64,000 nucleotides of DNA from NCBI GenBank assembly GCA_029961685.1, contig JARWKL010000001.1, positions 53,470,062 through 53,534,061 of the forward strand. The letters run 5' to 3'. Of the stretch, positions 48,601-59,159 are shown in pieces. The stretch comes from Aristolochia californica. Taxonomy: Eukaryota > Streptophyta > Magnoliopsida > Piperales > Aristolochiaceae. Under the pieces are notes generated by a model. That model made no database searches. It was given only the letters and a program-made list of their open reading frames with translations, and was not told the DNA's origin. The first letter of the stretch is position 1; each line of letters begins with the position of its first letter. Position numbers and translations under genes: made by a program.

Positions 48601-50896
48601 CGAACACCTATTCCCTTTTATTTCACTTAACTAACTTGAAGTCTAATTACATAACTAGCACTTGAGACATAAATTTCTACAACTCATTAACCATACATCC
48701 AAATAACATGAAATCTGGACTATACACTTCACACACTAAACTACTCTTGCTGACACTAGCGAAGAATGTACAATGACTAAAATATCCCCACTTGATATTT
48801 AACAATAAAGTTTATAATCAGACTTATAATGACCATAGTGCAATTAAGAGTAGGAAATAATTGCAGCTAATACAACCAATAAAAAAAATCATTTAAGAGA
48901 ATATAAAGTTTATAATCAGACTTATAATGACCATTGCGCAATTAAGAGTAGAAAATAAATGCAGCTAATACAACATTTCTCATATTTATGATACTTGGGG
49001 TGTAACATATATGTCACCATTTCCATAAAAAAAAACATATATGTCACCATACATACTTTCAAATCACAAGCATCAGTTTAAGATGTAAGCTTAAAAAGTA
49101 AGAATTGGCAAGTTACTTCTCTCTGCATGCCTTGTCCATATTCCGTGGTGTCTTTGGCTAGAGCGAAACAATAGGAGGTTTAACCTCAAATTCAGAAACC
49201 TGGAAAGCACTTGTGTAGTAGGAATGATCTCCAACTGGTTGTATACTAGGAAAAAATTTGCTACTCAAGCAAGAATATCCCTTCGCTGGAATTGGAGTCT
49301 TCTAGCTCATATGGCTGGTGGGTTCTCAAAAGGTGCCGGCCATGACCGAATGGGAGCCTCCCCCTGGCGACTACATGAAGAAAAATTTTGATGGAAGTGT
49401 TTTGGGGTGCCTAGGACCAGTCGGTGCAAGTGGAGTCTTCAGAAACCACAGAGGTGAGACTATTCTTTCATATGCGGGCCCGTTGGTAAGTGACTGCCCT
49501 TCTCCATGGGTTGGAAATTTTCAAGGACCATCTTCACAAAAAACTGATGATTGAAGGGGATTATCCAATTCATTGGCTGATAGGCTAGCTAAATTTGGAA
49601 CATCCCAAGCAATCTCTCATTGTTTGGGACGGTTCCTCCTCCTTGTAATTTTGCTCTTTTGAGCCTTTAATATAATCCAGGACTATATAAAAAAAAGTAA
49701 GAATAGATATCTATAATCTAGAAACTTCTTATTCCTATATACAAAATCCTGTGCTAACCACTACAATACATGTCAACTTAGATGTTGTCACCCTAATTTA
49801 TCTTTCAATGTAATTAATAAACACCAAAAAACATATTCAATTTTTTTAACTAATACTGCCAACTGAAGGCCCAGTTAAATCCTCCACAATGTAGTTGAAA
49901 TTACTCTTCCACCACAAGATTTTTTCCCAAGGTAAGGAATTGCATCTTCAATGTACTCGAGAAAGAAGAAATATCTCCTTATTGAACTATTTACATCAGT
50001 ACTTGCTTCATATTACTTTAGCTTTCCCAAATATTGAGCAAGTGAGCTTGAAAAAGTGCATGAATAACCAACTGTAAATGGACACATACCACCCAGGGAG
50101 TCCGTCGATGGCCACTCAACACCTTCAAACACCTTCCTGTCTGGCAGTCAATTATCTTAACGGTGTGGTCTCCACTGATACAAAAGTAACAGCATGCTAA
50201 GTTGCAGGAGAAAGGTATCGGTAGCCGCGGAGCTAAGACAGTTGATAGACATGAGCTTACTGTGTAGAGGCAAGAGTTTTTCCATCAGGACTAAAGGCTG
50301 CAGCAATAGTTGACCTTGGAGGAGGAACCAAAGGACAATAATTGGCTGATAAATGTTGTAGGGATTCTGCTTCCACCCTGGAAAAATGATAGATATTCTA
50401 TCTTAAGATAGTAGAAGTACAATAAATAAACTAAAAAAGATAAAATCTTAACTCACATGCAGAGAAAAATTGCTAGAGCAGCCAGAAGGAAACAGATTTC
50501 CAATGCATAGAGAAAATGTACCATGAAATAAGACCACGTTTTGCATCAAAAACTTCACATTTTGGTCTGACACCACTGCATCTCCATCTTGAAGCTCCTC
50601 CCCAAAGCCTTTTTGGTGAGCATCTTGCTTGAGGAGAGATTTCTCGACAAGCTAATAACTGAAAGACATTGCTACCGCTGACAAAACGCAAAATAGAGCT
50701 GAGCATAAGAAGCAACTACTTTCCTGATAATGGTGAAAAAATGTTGATAGCAGGTCCAAAGGAGAATAGAAAAGCTTTCTCACCCATGCTTCAAGGTGGT
50801 AGAAGGAGATGGAAAATGAGGTGGTATAGGCTGAAAACTAGAATATGAAGCTGAAGTCGAGGCTAAGTTTGTATCATCTACCCAAGTATGCATCAT
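39646..50896 (-). CDS. AMBRA1-like WD40 repeat protein
   Basis: Coding exons in gene order: 50784-50896, 50522-50677, 50261-50377, 50090-50174, 44113-44221, 43940-44007, 43698-43823, 42289-43583, 41804-42004, 41629-41689, 41350-41463, 40466-40579, 40285-40374, 39646-39672. They sum to 2676 nt, 891 residues plus TAA, with all phases consistent and GT..AG introns. N-terminal WD40 blades at about 105-260 (AAAFSPDGKTLASTH, LSGHRRTPW, ILASGSLDHEVRLWD, IASIAFHAQGELLAVAS); a Ser-rich, probably disordered middle in the 1295-nt exon (259-690); C-terminal blades about 655-860 (GAHFSPCGRFLAAC, ACFHPLVGGGLVYGTK) and the end VQTYALEC. The layout matches plant relatives of human AMBRA1, a CUL4-DDB1 substrate receptor for D-type cyclins; the plant role is inferred only. 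The 5.9-kb intron 44222-50089 holds several TEs. Confidence 0.92.
42547..42792 (-). repeat. In-frame 123-bp tandem duplication in the WD40 gene
   Basis: Two adjacent copies of 41 codons within the large exon, residues about 522-604. Both carry TSNLMSAVRNLE, TSASLS and AGFSQSR. The copies differ at scattered sites and keep the frame, so the duplication has persisted under coding constraint or is fairly recent. Confidence 0.85.
44540..45940. mobile_element. Foreign DNA inside the copia 3' LTR
   Basis: The 3' LTR matches the 5' LTR at both ends (44431-44535 and about 45940-45986), but about 1.4 kb of unrelated sequence replaces the middle. The left half is very AT-rich (44690-45340); the right half (45365-45780) is GA/GC-rich and gives low-complexity frames on both strands. 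A short inverted pair GTCTACA/TGTAGAC at 44548 and 44632 suggests a small MITE at its left edge. No transposase found; insertion ends are not certain. Confidence 0.55.
45340..45380. repeat. Perfect 17-bp inverted repeat (hairpin)
   Basis: GCTGGTTTAATTTTTCC at 45340-45356 and its exact reverse complement at 45364-45380, with a 7-base loop. It lies at the boundary between the AT-rich and GA/GC-rich parts of the inserted DNA, so it may be an internal end of a nested element. Confidence 0.85.
46198..46548 (+). mobile_element. TRIM (351 bp) with perfect target duplication
   Basis: Two 82-bp LTRs (46198-46279 and 46467-46548), both starting TGTTATGGTC and ending GCTTAACA, differ at a handful of sites. 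A primer site TGGTATCAGAGC (46282-46293) follows the 5' LTR after two bases. The 187-bp interior is GC-rich with repeated GGGGGCGAC-like words. Flanks are CCTAG on both sides (46193-46197 and 46549-46553), a perfect 5-bp duplication. No coding capacity: it must be mobilised in trans. It interrupts RNase H sequence of the surrounding copia element. Confidence 0.92.
48805..48974. repeat. Tandem duplication of intron sequence
   Basis: ATAAAGTTTATAATCAGACT, continuing through AATGACCAT and AATTAAGAGTAG to GCAGCTAATACAAC, occurs at 48805-48876 and 48901-48974. ATTTAAGAGAATATAAA occurs before the second copy and also just left of the copia element (about 44414-44430), so the copia inserted into the first copy. 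Confidence 0.8.
49106..49691 (+). mobile_element. 5'-truncated LINE in a WD40 gene intron
   Basis: Frames on + give WLERNNRRF, NFDGS, GASGVFRNHRGE and SLADRLAKFG, the end of the reverse-transcriptase region and the RNase H domain of plant L1-type LINEs, with an internal deletion and frameshifts. It ends in ACTATATAAAAAAAA. The 13-bp word AAAAAGTAAGAAT flanks it (49093-49105 and 49692-49704), a target duplication typical of LINE insertion. Confidence 0.85.
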
Positions 50897-51500
50897 TTCT
50901 TGCTTTGAACATCATCCTCCTGCAAATAAAAATAACAAAATTTTCAAAACAATATAGTAACATGATTTACCTTAACTTTTTTTTTCAGAAGAATCTCTTG
51001 ATGAATCTCTCAAAGAAACCAAAGAAAAAAATTACAAAAAAACAAAATAAGAATTGTATTCACCATTGGAACATGCTAATCCTCATAACTGACATTAAAT
51101 AGAGTGGTATACCTCAATCTAACGTCTATTTGACATAAACAGCTGACTCATTTCACTAATAGCCAACCTGCACAAGAGAGAAAAGGCTGCATCAAGCACT
51201 GAATTCAACATATCACAAAGAAGTGATCTAAACAACTAGAAAATAACATCAAATGCCAGCTGAATGACAAACAGGTGCTGGTATACAAGGATCTAGCTAA
51301 AACTTCATCAACACTAATAAGCAAAACTGTTGCTTCTCAATAGTTATCACAATTAAACATTACATCCTAAGAAGAAATAAAAAGAAATGTTACTTTAACA
51401 ATCCTGCACATGAAGCATTTTATGAGAAACATTAAAAAGATGTCTTTCTAGTTTGAATATGTTTATGAAATCAAAACATAAACTACAAACAAATCATATT

Positions 51501-53810
51501 TGTGAAATTTCATGAAGTGTATGATGGAGAAGAGAGAGAACATGGGAGGAGAGAAAGGGCTGGAGACAATTCATGCTCAAATTAGAAGAGGGTGTAATTA
51601 GGTATTAGGCATTAGGATTCCCTCTACGCTCCTATTTATAACATAACACAATCATAAAAGACAGTAATGTTCTTGCTCCCCTATACCCTTAGAAATAAGA
51701 TTCTGCAAAAAACTACTTTCCTATAAACTTAAGTAAATAAAAATTACTTCTTCTAACACTCCCCCTCAAGGTGGAGTTTATAACTTCGGCTTGTTATATA
51801 GTTTGTCAAAACAAAAAACAAAACATTTTCCACACTTGGGTTTTCAACAAAGAAATCAGCTCACATATCTTTAGCTTCCTCTTAATCTTTCACTTGATAT
51901 TGCACTCAGCCACTTCATAAAATATTCACTTCCATTCACCCAAATGACAAGACTACAAACACTAGCACCTCTAGTCTACGGTAGAACCAACATTTATCCA
52001 CTTTTAAAAATGCAAAACAACATAACTCAACTCAACTAAAGCTTGATTGGTGCACACTCTTGCTCCACCAAGTAATGGGTCTATGGCATTGCCTCGAAGT
52101 GATGAAAAACCATAACCAATTGAAAAAATACAGATTGAGGTTGCACAATCTAGCCTTTAACATAATTACGATGTTGCCTCTTCCATGAGATGCATCCCCT
52201 CACTTAGACCACTCACTCAATTGTGGGTATGGACAAAGAGAGAACAAAAATTGACCCTTTTTTTTACACCAAGAAGGACCAAAGAAAACAAAAAAGTAAC
52301 AGCATATGCTGGACTAAGAGACAAAGGTGTTTCAATGTAATAAACAACAAGAACTTAGTCCCAAACGAGAAGAAGACTCACGATGCAAAGAAAATAGCAC
52401 TAAGAGAAGCAATTGAATTTCCAACAGCAACAATGACTAAAGAAACAGGAGAAACAAATATCCTTGCCAGCACCAACTTACCCAATTAATGTCATGGCTT
52501 GTAATGTGGGCCCCACATGGACAATTTGAACTTTGCTATACTGTCTAAATTGGAGGATAACAACTAGAGTCCCATTACAGAAAACAATACACCGAAACAA
52601 ACCAATGAGACAAGACTCTATGAAATGGCGATCTTTGGAGCGGAAGCCATATCTTGTAGGAAAGGACATAAGAGTCCTCCACCTTTCCTTGAGAATTTGT
52701 TGTTCTCTCAGGTCTGTCTCCAAACCAGACCCAACAACAAAAAGCAAGAAGTGGTGGGGGCAATTCTGAAAAGTCTGATCTCGGCTGCAGCATCTAGCAC
52801 CACAGGCAGCAACTTCTGAATATATTTGGGACACAACCACACATCTTAATAGCAGTAATATCTTTGTCTCAAAATCTGTGACCGTAGTTGTGACAAGCCA
52901 CAGCATACTTTCCATATAATTATGCTTTTCCATTCTAATCTGAACCTTTCTTCCAGAACTGCACTATATAGTATTTGGCTCAAGCATCTTTTGCGTAATC
53001 AAGACACTAAGCTGCTGTCAGGATAGCCTTGAGGCACACAAATAGATGCAATTTGCTTCCAAACATGGAATATCTGGAGCCATTATGATTTGAAATTCTG
53101 GGGAAGGAAGGCAAACACCTAGTGCTGTTTGCTTGGAATTCAAACACCAGACTCCCAATCCAAGAAGGAATCTGTGTGAAGGACTTCAACAAATCGTCAA
53201 CAGCAAAGCACTACCACTTCTGCCAGACAGCAAACCAGTGCCATGCAAACATTCTGATGTAGGTTGGCTGCTACCAAATCACAGAGGGGGCACTATCTCT
53301 TCAACACATCACCCAAAGAGTGATGAGCAGACATGGGGTGAACAAAAACAACAGCAACTTGCCTTGTAAGTAAAATATATGAATTTGAAACAGAAGCCAG
53401 ACTAACCAATAAAGGGTACTAATTGAGCACTACCCCCAAGTGAAATTACATGAAGCATATGTAGGAGGAGAGAGAACATGGGAGGAGAGAGAGAGCTAGA
53501 TAAATATTCTCATTCAAATTTAAAGAGGGTGTAATTAGGGATTACAGTTTCCTCTTCTCTCCTATTTATAAATAACATAATGGTAAAAGACACTAATGTC
53601 CCTTGAGCATAGTAGGAGAGGAGAGAGAATGTGGGAGGAGAGAGAGGGCTGGGTAAAAATTCACATTCAAATTAGAAGAGGGTGCCTCTCTCCTATTTAA
53701 AAAAGAACATAATAGTAAAAGACACTAATGTCCCTGCACCCCTTACACCCTTGGAAATAAGATTCTCTTTCCTGGAAACTTAAGTAAAAAAAAGGTTCCA
53801 TCTTCTAACA
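51501..53810 (-). mobile_element. Non-coding LTR retrotransposon in the 5' UTR intron
   Basis: 3' LTR 51501-51758 and 5' LTR 53439-53810 on the minus strand; polypurine tract right of 51758 (CTCCCCCTCAAG on +); decayed primer site 53427-53438. Flanks ATATT (51496-51500) and ATATC (53811-53815), a target duplication with one mismatch. The 5' LTR carries an internal tandem duplication (about 53468-53600 and 53610-53735) with GGGAGGAGAGAGAG and AAAGACACTAATGTCCCT in each copy. 51840-52290 resembles 23480-24110. No gag or pol. 52490-53370 has longer open frames on both strands and may be captured DNA. Confidence 0.8.
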
Positions 53811-53815
53811 ATATC

Positions 53816-54563
53816 AATTCAAGATTTATCAAATATTATGCTGTTGCCAGGCACAATATTTAACAGGTCAATTATTCATCTAACGATCTAAGTTATATCA
53901 TGCTTTTAGAGAAAAAGATAAATTAATAAAAAAATTAAAAATAAAAAAGTAAATAATCACAGAGGATATCACTTTTATAATTTTATCAGAAGAAGGATTT
54001 CTCTATCAACAGAAACAAAAAAGATAAAATACAATAAAATTGCGATGAAATGTCTCATAACATTGTTTTTGAGGCAGAGCTAGAGGGTAAAATGATTTCT
54101 CACATATGACATGATATTTACATTAACATGAGCTAGGGAAAAGCCAGGATTTCAAAGAAGAGAATCCCGCTAGCACAAGTAGAAACCTATAGAGGAAAAG
54201 AATTTATCTTCTGATAGGAAACTGGTCAAACAGTTATAGAACAACTCATTTATTTAACATTTCATTGGTGACTTTCAAAAGCATCTGAGTTTCAAAATGC
54301 TGAAGAAGAAAGAATAGACAAAATAATAATAAACAAAGCATACAGGCCACGTAGGTCACTTCCTGCATGAAGAACTCTTGAGTTTGGACAGGGTAGGCAA
54401 TGCATGCGAATAAACGGCTGCAGAGGCGAGGCATTGGCAATATGAAGAAGAGAATATTGAAGCACTGTATGGTAAACCAAAATGCAAAAAACTCTAAGAT
54501 TTGGTGAAATTTTATGAACCACCAAAAGTCAAGAGAATATAGTCGAGGATGACCCAAGACTAC
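53816..54563. other. Intron sequence without recognised feature
   Basis: AT-rich; the overlapping minus frames at 54246-54557 show no family resemblance. Confidence 0.4.
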
Positions 54564-55339
54564 CCTGAAATCTCTGGTTTAGTTCCATCTGGCGAAGAGT
54601 ACTGGTAAGGTATTTTGTAAAATCAAGATCTTCCAAATCTTCTTTTGTTCTTAAAAGAATAAATCAATAATTAAAAGTTCTTTGCCATGGAGAAATAATT
54701 AAATAAAAACCTATTTGTTAGATCTATGACAAAGCGTTTGCCTCATCCAGCCAAACCTTGATCGTCCCCAGATTATCTTCCATCCAAAACTTAATTATGA
54801 TCAATAAATGACAAGAAAGTATTATGAAATGTTACTTTCTTAAATCCAAAATAAACTAAAACTTAGTAAGACAGTTTGAACAACAAAACGGGTGATCCAA
54901 TTCAAAATGAGAAAAAGTAACATCAGCAAGGAGCAACCGTTTGGATAGAAAATATCCCCCAAAGGCCATCTTTTCAATGATTATACCAACAACCAGTAAG
55001 AAAAAATTGCAGAATCGTAAGAGACAAAATGCCGGCATGAATTACCAATAATATATAAAAAGGGCTCGAATTGGAAGAAAAATTAAAAAGCAAAAGGGTT
55101 AGTGGATTCCTCTCGGAAGCATCTGACCGGAAGCGATCTAAAACGGGGGAGCAAGAAAGGAAAACATACCTCAATTCTGCAATTACAAAGCGCGATCTGG
55201 AGATCGAGAGGCTTGGGAGAGGCTACAAGGAAAGAAGGATAGGTAATTCGAGCGGGGAAGGTGTTACAACCGCAGCTCTAATAGAGGGAGGGTCGTCTGC
55301 GCCCTCTCCAGCTTTCACCACCACGTCCTGATTTGCGTT

Positions 55340-56424
55340 TGAATACAAAACCAGACCTAAAAAACCTAATCGGACAGTCTAGATCGGCTTCGTTTTCCCC
55401 GGTTAGTCACACTTTGATCAAAACGTCCTCGTTCATGATACGATATTCCGACCGTGTCCCAACGTGGCCCTCGAACGGATCATCCAACAAGATCGTTACC
55501 CTTTTCTCTGCACGGCTAGGATTAAACAGTAAATAATAATTATGTTACTCTATAGCGGAATGTTATATTGTGCACCTTTAAATTTTTATATTATGAGATA
55601 GTTATAGGTTGAAACCAGGGGTATTTTTATCGCAAAGAATCGTAAATATAACATCTTTGATATATGAATTATGGATATAACATCATTAAATATAAAATCT
55701 ATAAATTGACTTGGACGTTTTGATTTACAAATAAGCTTTTTATTTTTTAGAAAATTTATAGATGCCAAATTTATAATTCATAGTTGTTAGGACAAAAATA
55801 TCTTTGTTTCTTGCCCAATCCGCAACATCTTTCTCCATGCGACCTAGCATTGCTCCCTAAACCAAACCTTCCCAACCATTCTAATCCATTTTTCTCCACT
55901 CGTACCAATATATATATATATATATATATAATTTGATTATCTTGTATTTTGAAAACTACCAACATTCTATATAAGCAATTGTATTGAGCAACAATTTATA
56001 TAAACAATTATCTTGTAATGGTGATTGGGTTTTTATCATAGTACAGTTTTTGCTTGTCTTGGACTATAATCATTTTTTTGGTTTTATTCGTTGTGGGGTA
56101 TTTGCATTTGTTGTGTGTTCTTTGTCTACTCTGACCTAAGTTGAATAAAGTATATGCATAATTATGCAGTTTTTATGAATAATTTTATGTAGAGTGTATA
56201 AATAATTTTATGTAGAGTTAATATACAGAGTTATGTCATATTTTAAGTAGAGGTTAAGTCCAATTTTATGTAAAATGTATGCATAATTTTATACACAATT
56301 TATTTGACATATATTTTATGCAAAGTTTTAAATGTAGGTTAGAGCTTGAACTCGGCTCAAGCTTGAGCTTGAACTTGGTTAAAATCATTGGGTTCGAGCT
56401 CGATTACAATTTCAGGCTTGAGCT
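55340..56424. other. Promoter side of the WD40 gene and intergenic DNA
   Basis: No gene. A (TA)n run lies at about 55908-55930. 56160-56300 has repeated TTTTATG..GAGT words. 56340-56424, and again 56840-56900, hold GAGCTTGAACTCGG/GGTTCGAGCT words of an older dispersed repeat into which the next LTR inserted. Confidence 0.45.
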
Positions 56425-56832
56425 TGTTGGAAGATAGGGCCCAAACCCACACAACCAAAGAAGGCCCACATATCCAAGTGTGTTGGAATATGGGTTCAAG
56501 CCCATAAGACCAAGGAAGACCCATACATCCAAGAGATATAAAAAAGGGGCTCCAGGCCCACATACAATGATGGCAGGATGGTAAATAAATGGTCATTTCA
56601 TAGAGATGGCATTGATGTAATTAGGTTAAATTTCCAAGGTTAAAATCCTTGACCCTAAACCCTAAGTTCAGGGGTATTATTGTAATACAGTAGTTTCATT
56701 AATCTATAAATAGAGCTTCAGGGAGAGGGTTAGGACATCAAGTTCGTAACCCTTCTTCCTCCTGTTTTCTATCAATAGGTGTCTTTCTCTTTTTCTCCAC
56801 GAGCTAAATCCATGGAGTCCTAAAAATCAACA
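56425..56832 (+). mobile_element. Solo LTR
   Basis: Starts TGTTGGAAGATAGGGCCC and ends AAAATCAACA (408 bp). Flanks GAGCT (56420-56424) and AAGCT (56833-56837), a target duplication with one mismatch. The first 120 bases contain the same AAGGCCCACATATCCAAG block found inverted in the 33452-36348 LTRs. AATCTATAAATAGAGC at about 56700 is a TATA candidate. Confidence 0.8.
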
Positions 56833-57465
56833 AAGCTTTGAGTTCGAAATATTTAAATCAAGCCCAGCTCGAACATAGGTAGGTTCGAGCTTGGCTCGAT
56901 TCGATGCCAACCCTACTTGCGTTATCCTCTTTAGTGATTATTACCACTATTTTGTTCGAAATCCTTTAAGGTTGGTTTCAACTTTTTCTTTATCACCAAT
57001 ATTTTACTTTTTGGGAGTCTTTGTCCGATTGAGTATTTATCCTTGGGACACCTTAATGGAAGAGACAATTATTATAACTATTTTTTTGCTTCAAGCTGGT
57101 ATCATTGTCATTACCTCTCAGCTTGAAGGAGAGCATAGAAGGAGAAGTATGAATGATAAGATTGGAAGTTGAGTGTTGTAATGGTTGTACCTCCTTTAGA
57201 ATTAAAATATGGATGTTGCTATCATTTGAGAAGAAGTATAATCTACAATAAAGAATTCCATGTGTTGTGGTAATCAAATTTTATGTGACTAGAATATCCA
57301 AGTAAGGGGGAGAATAAGAAGACAACAAGATAAAGACTACAAGCAAGATGTGAACAAGCAAAACATGGATCAAAGCAAGGCAATATACTTTTCTTTTTCA
57401 AGCACACAAGTTTCTTGACCAATATTATTTATCAGTGAAGTTACAAACACCAGCTTGAAGGGGAG

Positions 57466-57834
57466 TATTAAGAGACCCCCATGTGTAGGGGTGACATGAC
57501 TAGTAAATAAGAAGAACCTCCATAGAGAGGATATAAAATTGTAATTATGCAAGTTGGTGTATATCCTCTTATGTCTTTTTTCTTTTAAAACATGTAACAC
57601 TAAGAGCATTATAATCATTGTAAACATATTCATAGAAATATAAATACAACCTCAAGGCATGGGGTAGAGTATTCAAGCCTCTTCCTCTTAGATCACATTT
57701 GTCCATACACCTCTCTCATTTCCGCTTCCTTCTCTCCCTTTGTTTCTTTTTTCCTCTCTCCCAAGAGTTAGAATTTTCTCTCCACTCCTTCCCTTGAGAT
57801 CTCTTGTATTTATGTGTGTCCATAGAAATCAACA
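57466..57834 (+). mobile_element. 3' LTR of a truncated retroelement
   Basis: Preceded by a polypurine-like AGCTTGAAGGGGAG and bounded by TATTAAGAGAC and AAATCAACA. A TATAAATACAACCTCAAGGC promoter-like stretch lies inside. Directly after its end, copia RNase H sequence of another element begins. No matching 5' LTR in the window. Confidence 0.6.
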
Positions 57835-58711
57835 GGTTGGATCACCTAATGATAAGAAGTCTACTTTTGGTGTTGTACCTTAGTTGGAACATAGAAAAAC
57901 AAGAAGCAGAATATTGTTACTAGATCTAGTGCAGAAGTAGAGTACAAAGGTATGGCCCACACAGCCAGTGAGCTTCTATGGATCAGATCCCTTCTTACTA
58001 AATTAGGTTTCTATATAGGAGTTTTGCAACAACCAGGCGGCTATTCATATCACTTCAAATCCGATCATTCATGAGAAGACAAAACACATTGAGGTAAACT
58101 ACCACTTTATAAGGGAGAAATTTGAGGCTAGTATCTTATCTCCCTGACATGTTTCACCACAAGGGCAGGTGGTATGCATTCTTATGAAATCAGTCACATT
58201 CAAGATTTTAACCACTTTATGTGGCAAACTGGGTATCTACGATATTTTCTCTCCCTTAGCTTTAAGGGGAGTATTGGAAGACATCTTGAAGTGGCATCAA
58301 TGTAAATACCTCTTCCATGTTCAAAAGACGACAAAAGAAGTAATTAAAATGTCTTTTCATAAGGATGACACAAGAGTGTAATTAGGGAAGATGATGAATG
58401 TTTACTTATGTCTTTTTTTTCAAAGCTTATAGCCTAAGGGAATTGTAGTTATTGTGAACCTCCTTACACAACAATAAATAGAGGCTCAAGGCACGGGGAA
58501 GATCATTAAGTGTCTCCCCTTTCTCTCAAAAATTTCCCTAGCTTCCTTTCTTCTCCAAATCTCTCTCTCTCTCTCTCTCTCCATCTCTCTAGCCATCTCT
58601 TCCCTTTACCTCTCTTATTCTTTCTTCCTCTTCCTTTCTTCTCCTCTTCTTCTTCCTCTCCTCTCTCACAACCTTGGTCGAGGACCTTGTCATGGTATCC
58701 TAAATCCAACA
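57835..58711 (+). mobile_element. Ty1/copia RNase H end and 3' LTR
   Basis: 57835-58150 gives SPNDKKSTFGV, then [20 protein letters not shown] and FIREKFEAS in order with stops: copia RNase H. Polypurine tract AAGGGGAG at 58264-58271; 3' LTR 58272-58711 (440 bp), the + strand counterpart of the solo LTR at 23063-23476. CT-rich microsatellite at about 58558-58590. Confidence 0.8.
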
Positions 58712-58814
58712 TATATAAGTAGGGCAAAGATGCCCTAATACATATGAAAGGAAAAAAAACACTTAATCTCTAACTTAATTACACCTTATGCCACTCATTG
58801 TCATAATTACATAG

Positions 58815-59023
58815 TGTCAAACGCCTAGCCAATACTACCCAAAAAATCGATCTGTTAGGTAGTGGAAAGCCAAACTCTAACACCCACCATTTACGGGTTC
58901 ATACCGCTGCACTCCGGGATTCGAACGTGGAACGTGATGGAGGCCTCTGATACCATGTCAAATGTCTAGCCAATAGTACCCAAAAGACCGATCTGTTGGG
59001 TAGCGAAAAACCAAACTCTAACA
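58815..59023 (-). mobile_element. Miniature TRIM (209 bp)
   Basis: Two 68-bp LTRs (58815-58882 and 58956-59023); on + they start TGTCAAA and end ACTCTAACA, and are nearly identical through CCAATA.TACCCAAAA and CGATCTGTT. A primer site on minus (TGGTATCAGAGG, 58944-58955) abuts the right LTR, so the right copy is the 5' LTR. The interior is only 73 bp. Flanks CATAG (58810-58814) and TATAG (59024-59028): target duplication with one mismatch. LTR words such as TTTTGGGTA.TATTGGCTAG are shared with the TRIM at 46198-46548, so the two are related families. Confidence 0.88.
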
Positions 59024-59159
59024 TATAGAATACCTTTTATTTTTCTTCAACAAAAATCTATTCCTAATACTCTCTTTTGTCATCACCAATGTTCATCAAT
59101 TTTATAACCCAAGTAGATGGCACTAGTTGACGATATATCAACCATGTTCACAACATAGA

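Larger units (their letters stand above)
44431..48804 (-). mobile_element. Ty1/copia element in a WD40 gene intron
   Basis: 5' LTR 48501-48804 (304 bp), primer site 48489-48500 (GCTCTAATACCA on +), 3' LTR 44431-45986 (enlarged by inserted DNA), polypurine tract at 45987-45997. Perfect 5-bp target duplication ATAAA at 44426-44430 and 48805-48809. The interior, read on minus, has reverse transcriptase with VYVDDIILL near 47150, then RNase H (SFLDANYVGSKLDRKSTT, DYHFIQDSVI), with many stops. It is on the same strand as the host gene. A TRIM splits the RNase H part. Confidence 0.88.
50897..55330 (-). other. Probable 5' UTR exons and introns of the WD40 gene
   Basis: The first coding exon begins at 50919 (acceptor TTTGCAG), 23 bases before the ATG. 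Candidate non-coding exons, each bounded by good splice signals on minus, are 51113-51167, 54564-54601 and a GC-richer first exon about 55171-55330 (donor GAG|GTATGT at its end). Short upstream ORFs occur in them. The exon set is inferred from splice signals alone. Confidence 0.5.

Noticed and set aside
52478..52933. A 151-codon minus-strand ORF in the non-coding LTR element
   Set aside because: No domain recognised and the frame alternates with equally open + strand frames; kept only as a possible captured segment.
55071..55331. An 86-codon + strand ORF
   Set aside because: It lies opposite the probable first 5' UTR exon of the WD40 gene and has no recognisable features.
58506..58727. Two overlapping ORFs of about 70 codons
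   Set aside because: Both come from the CT-rich part of a copia 3' LTR.
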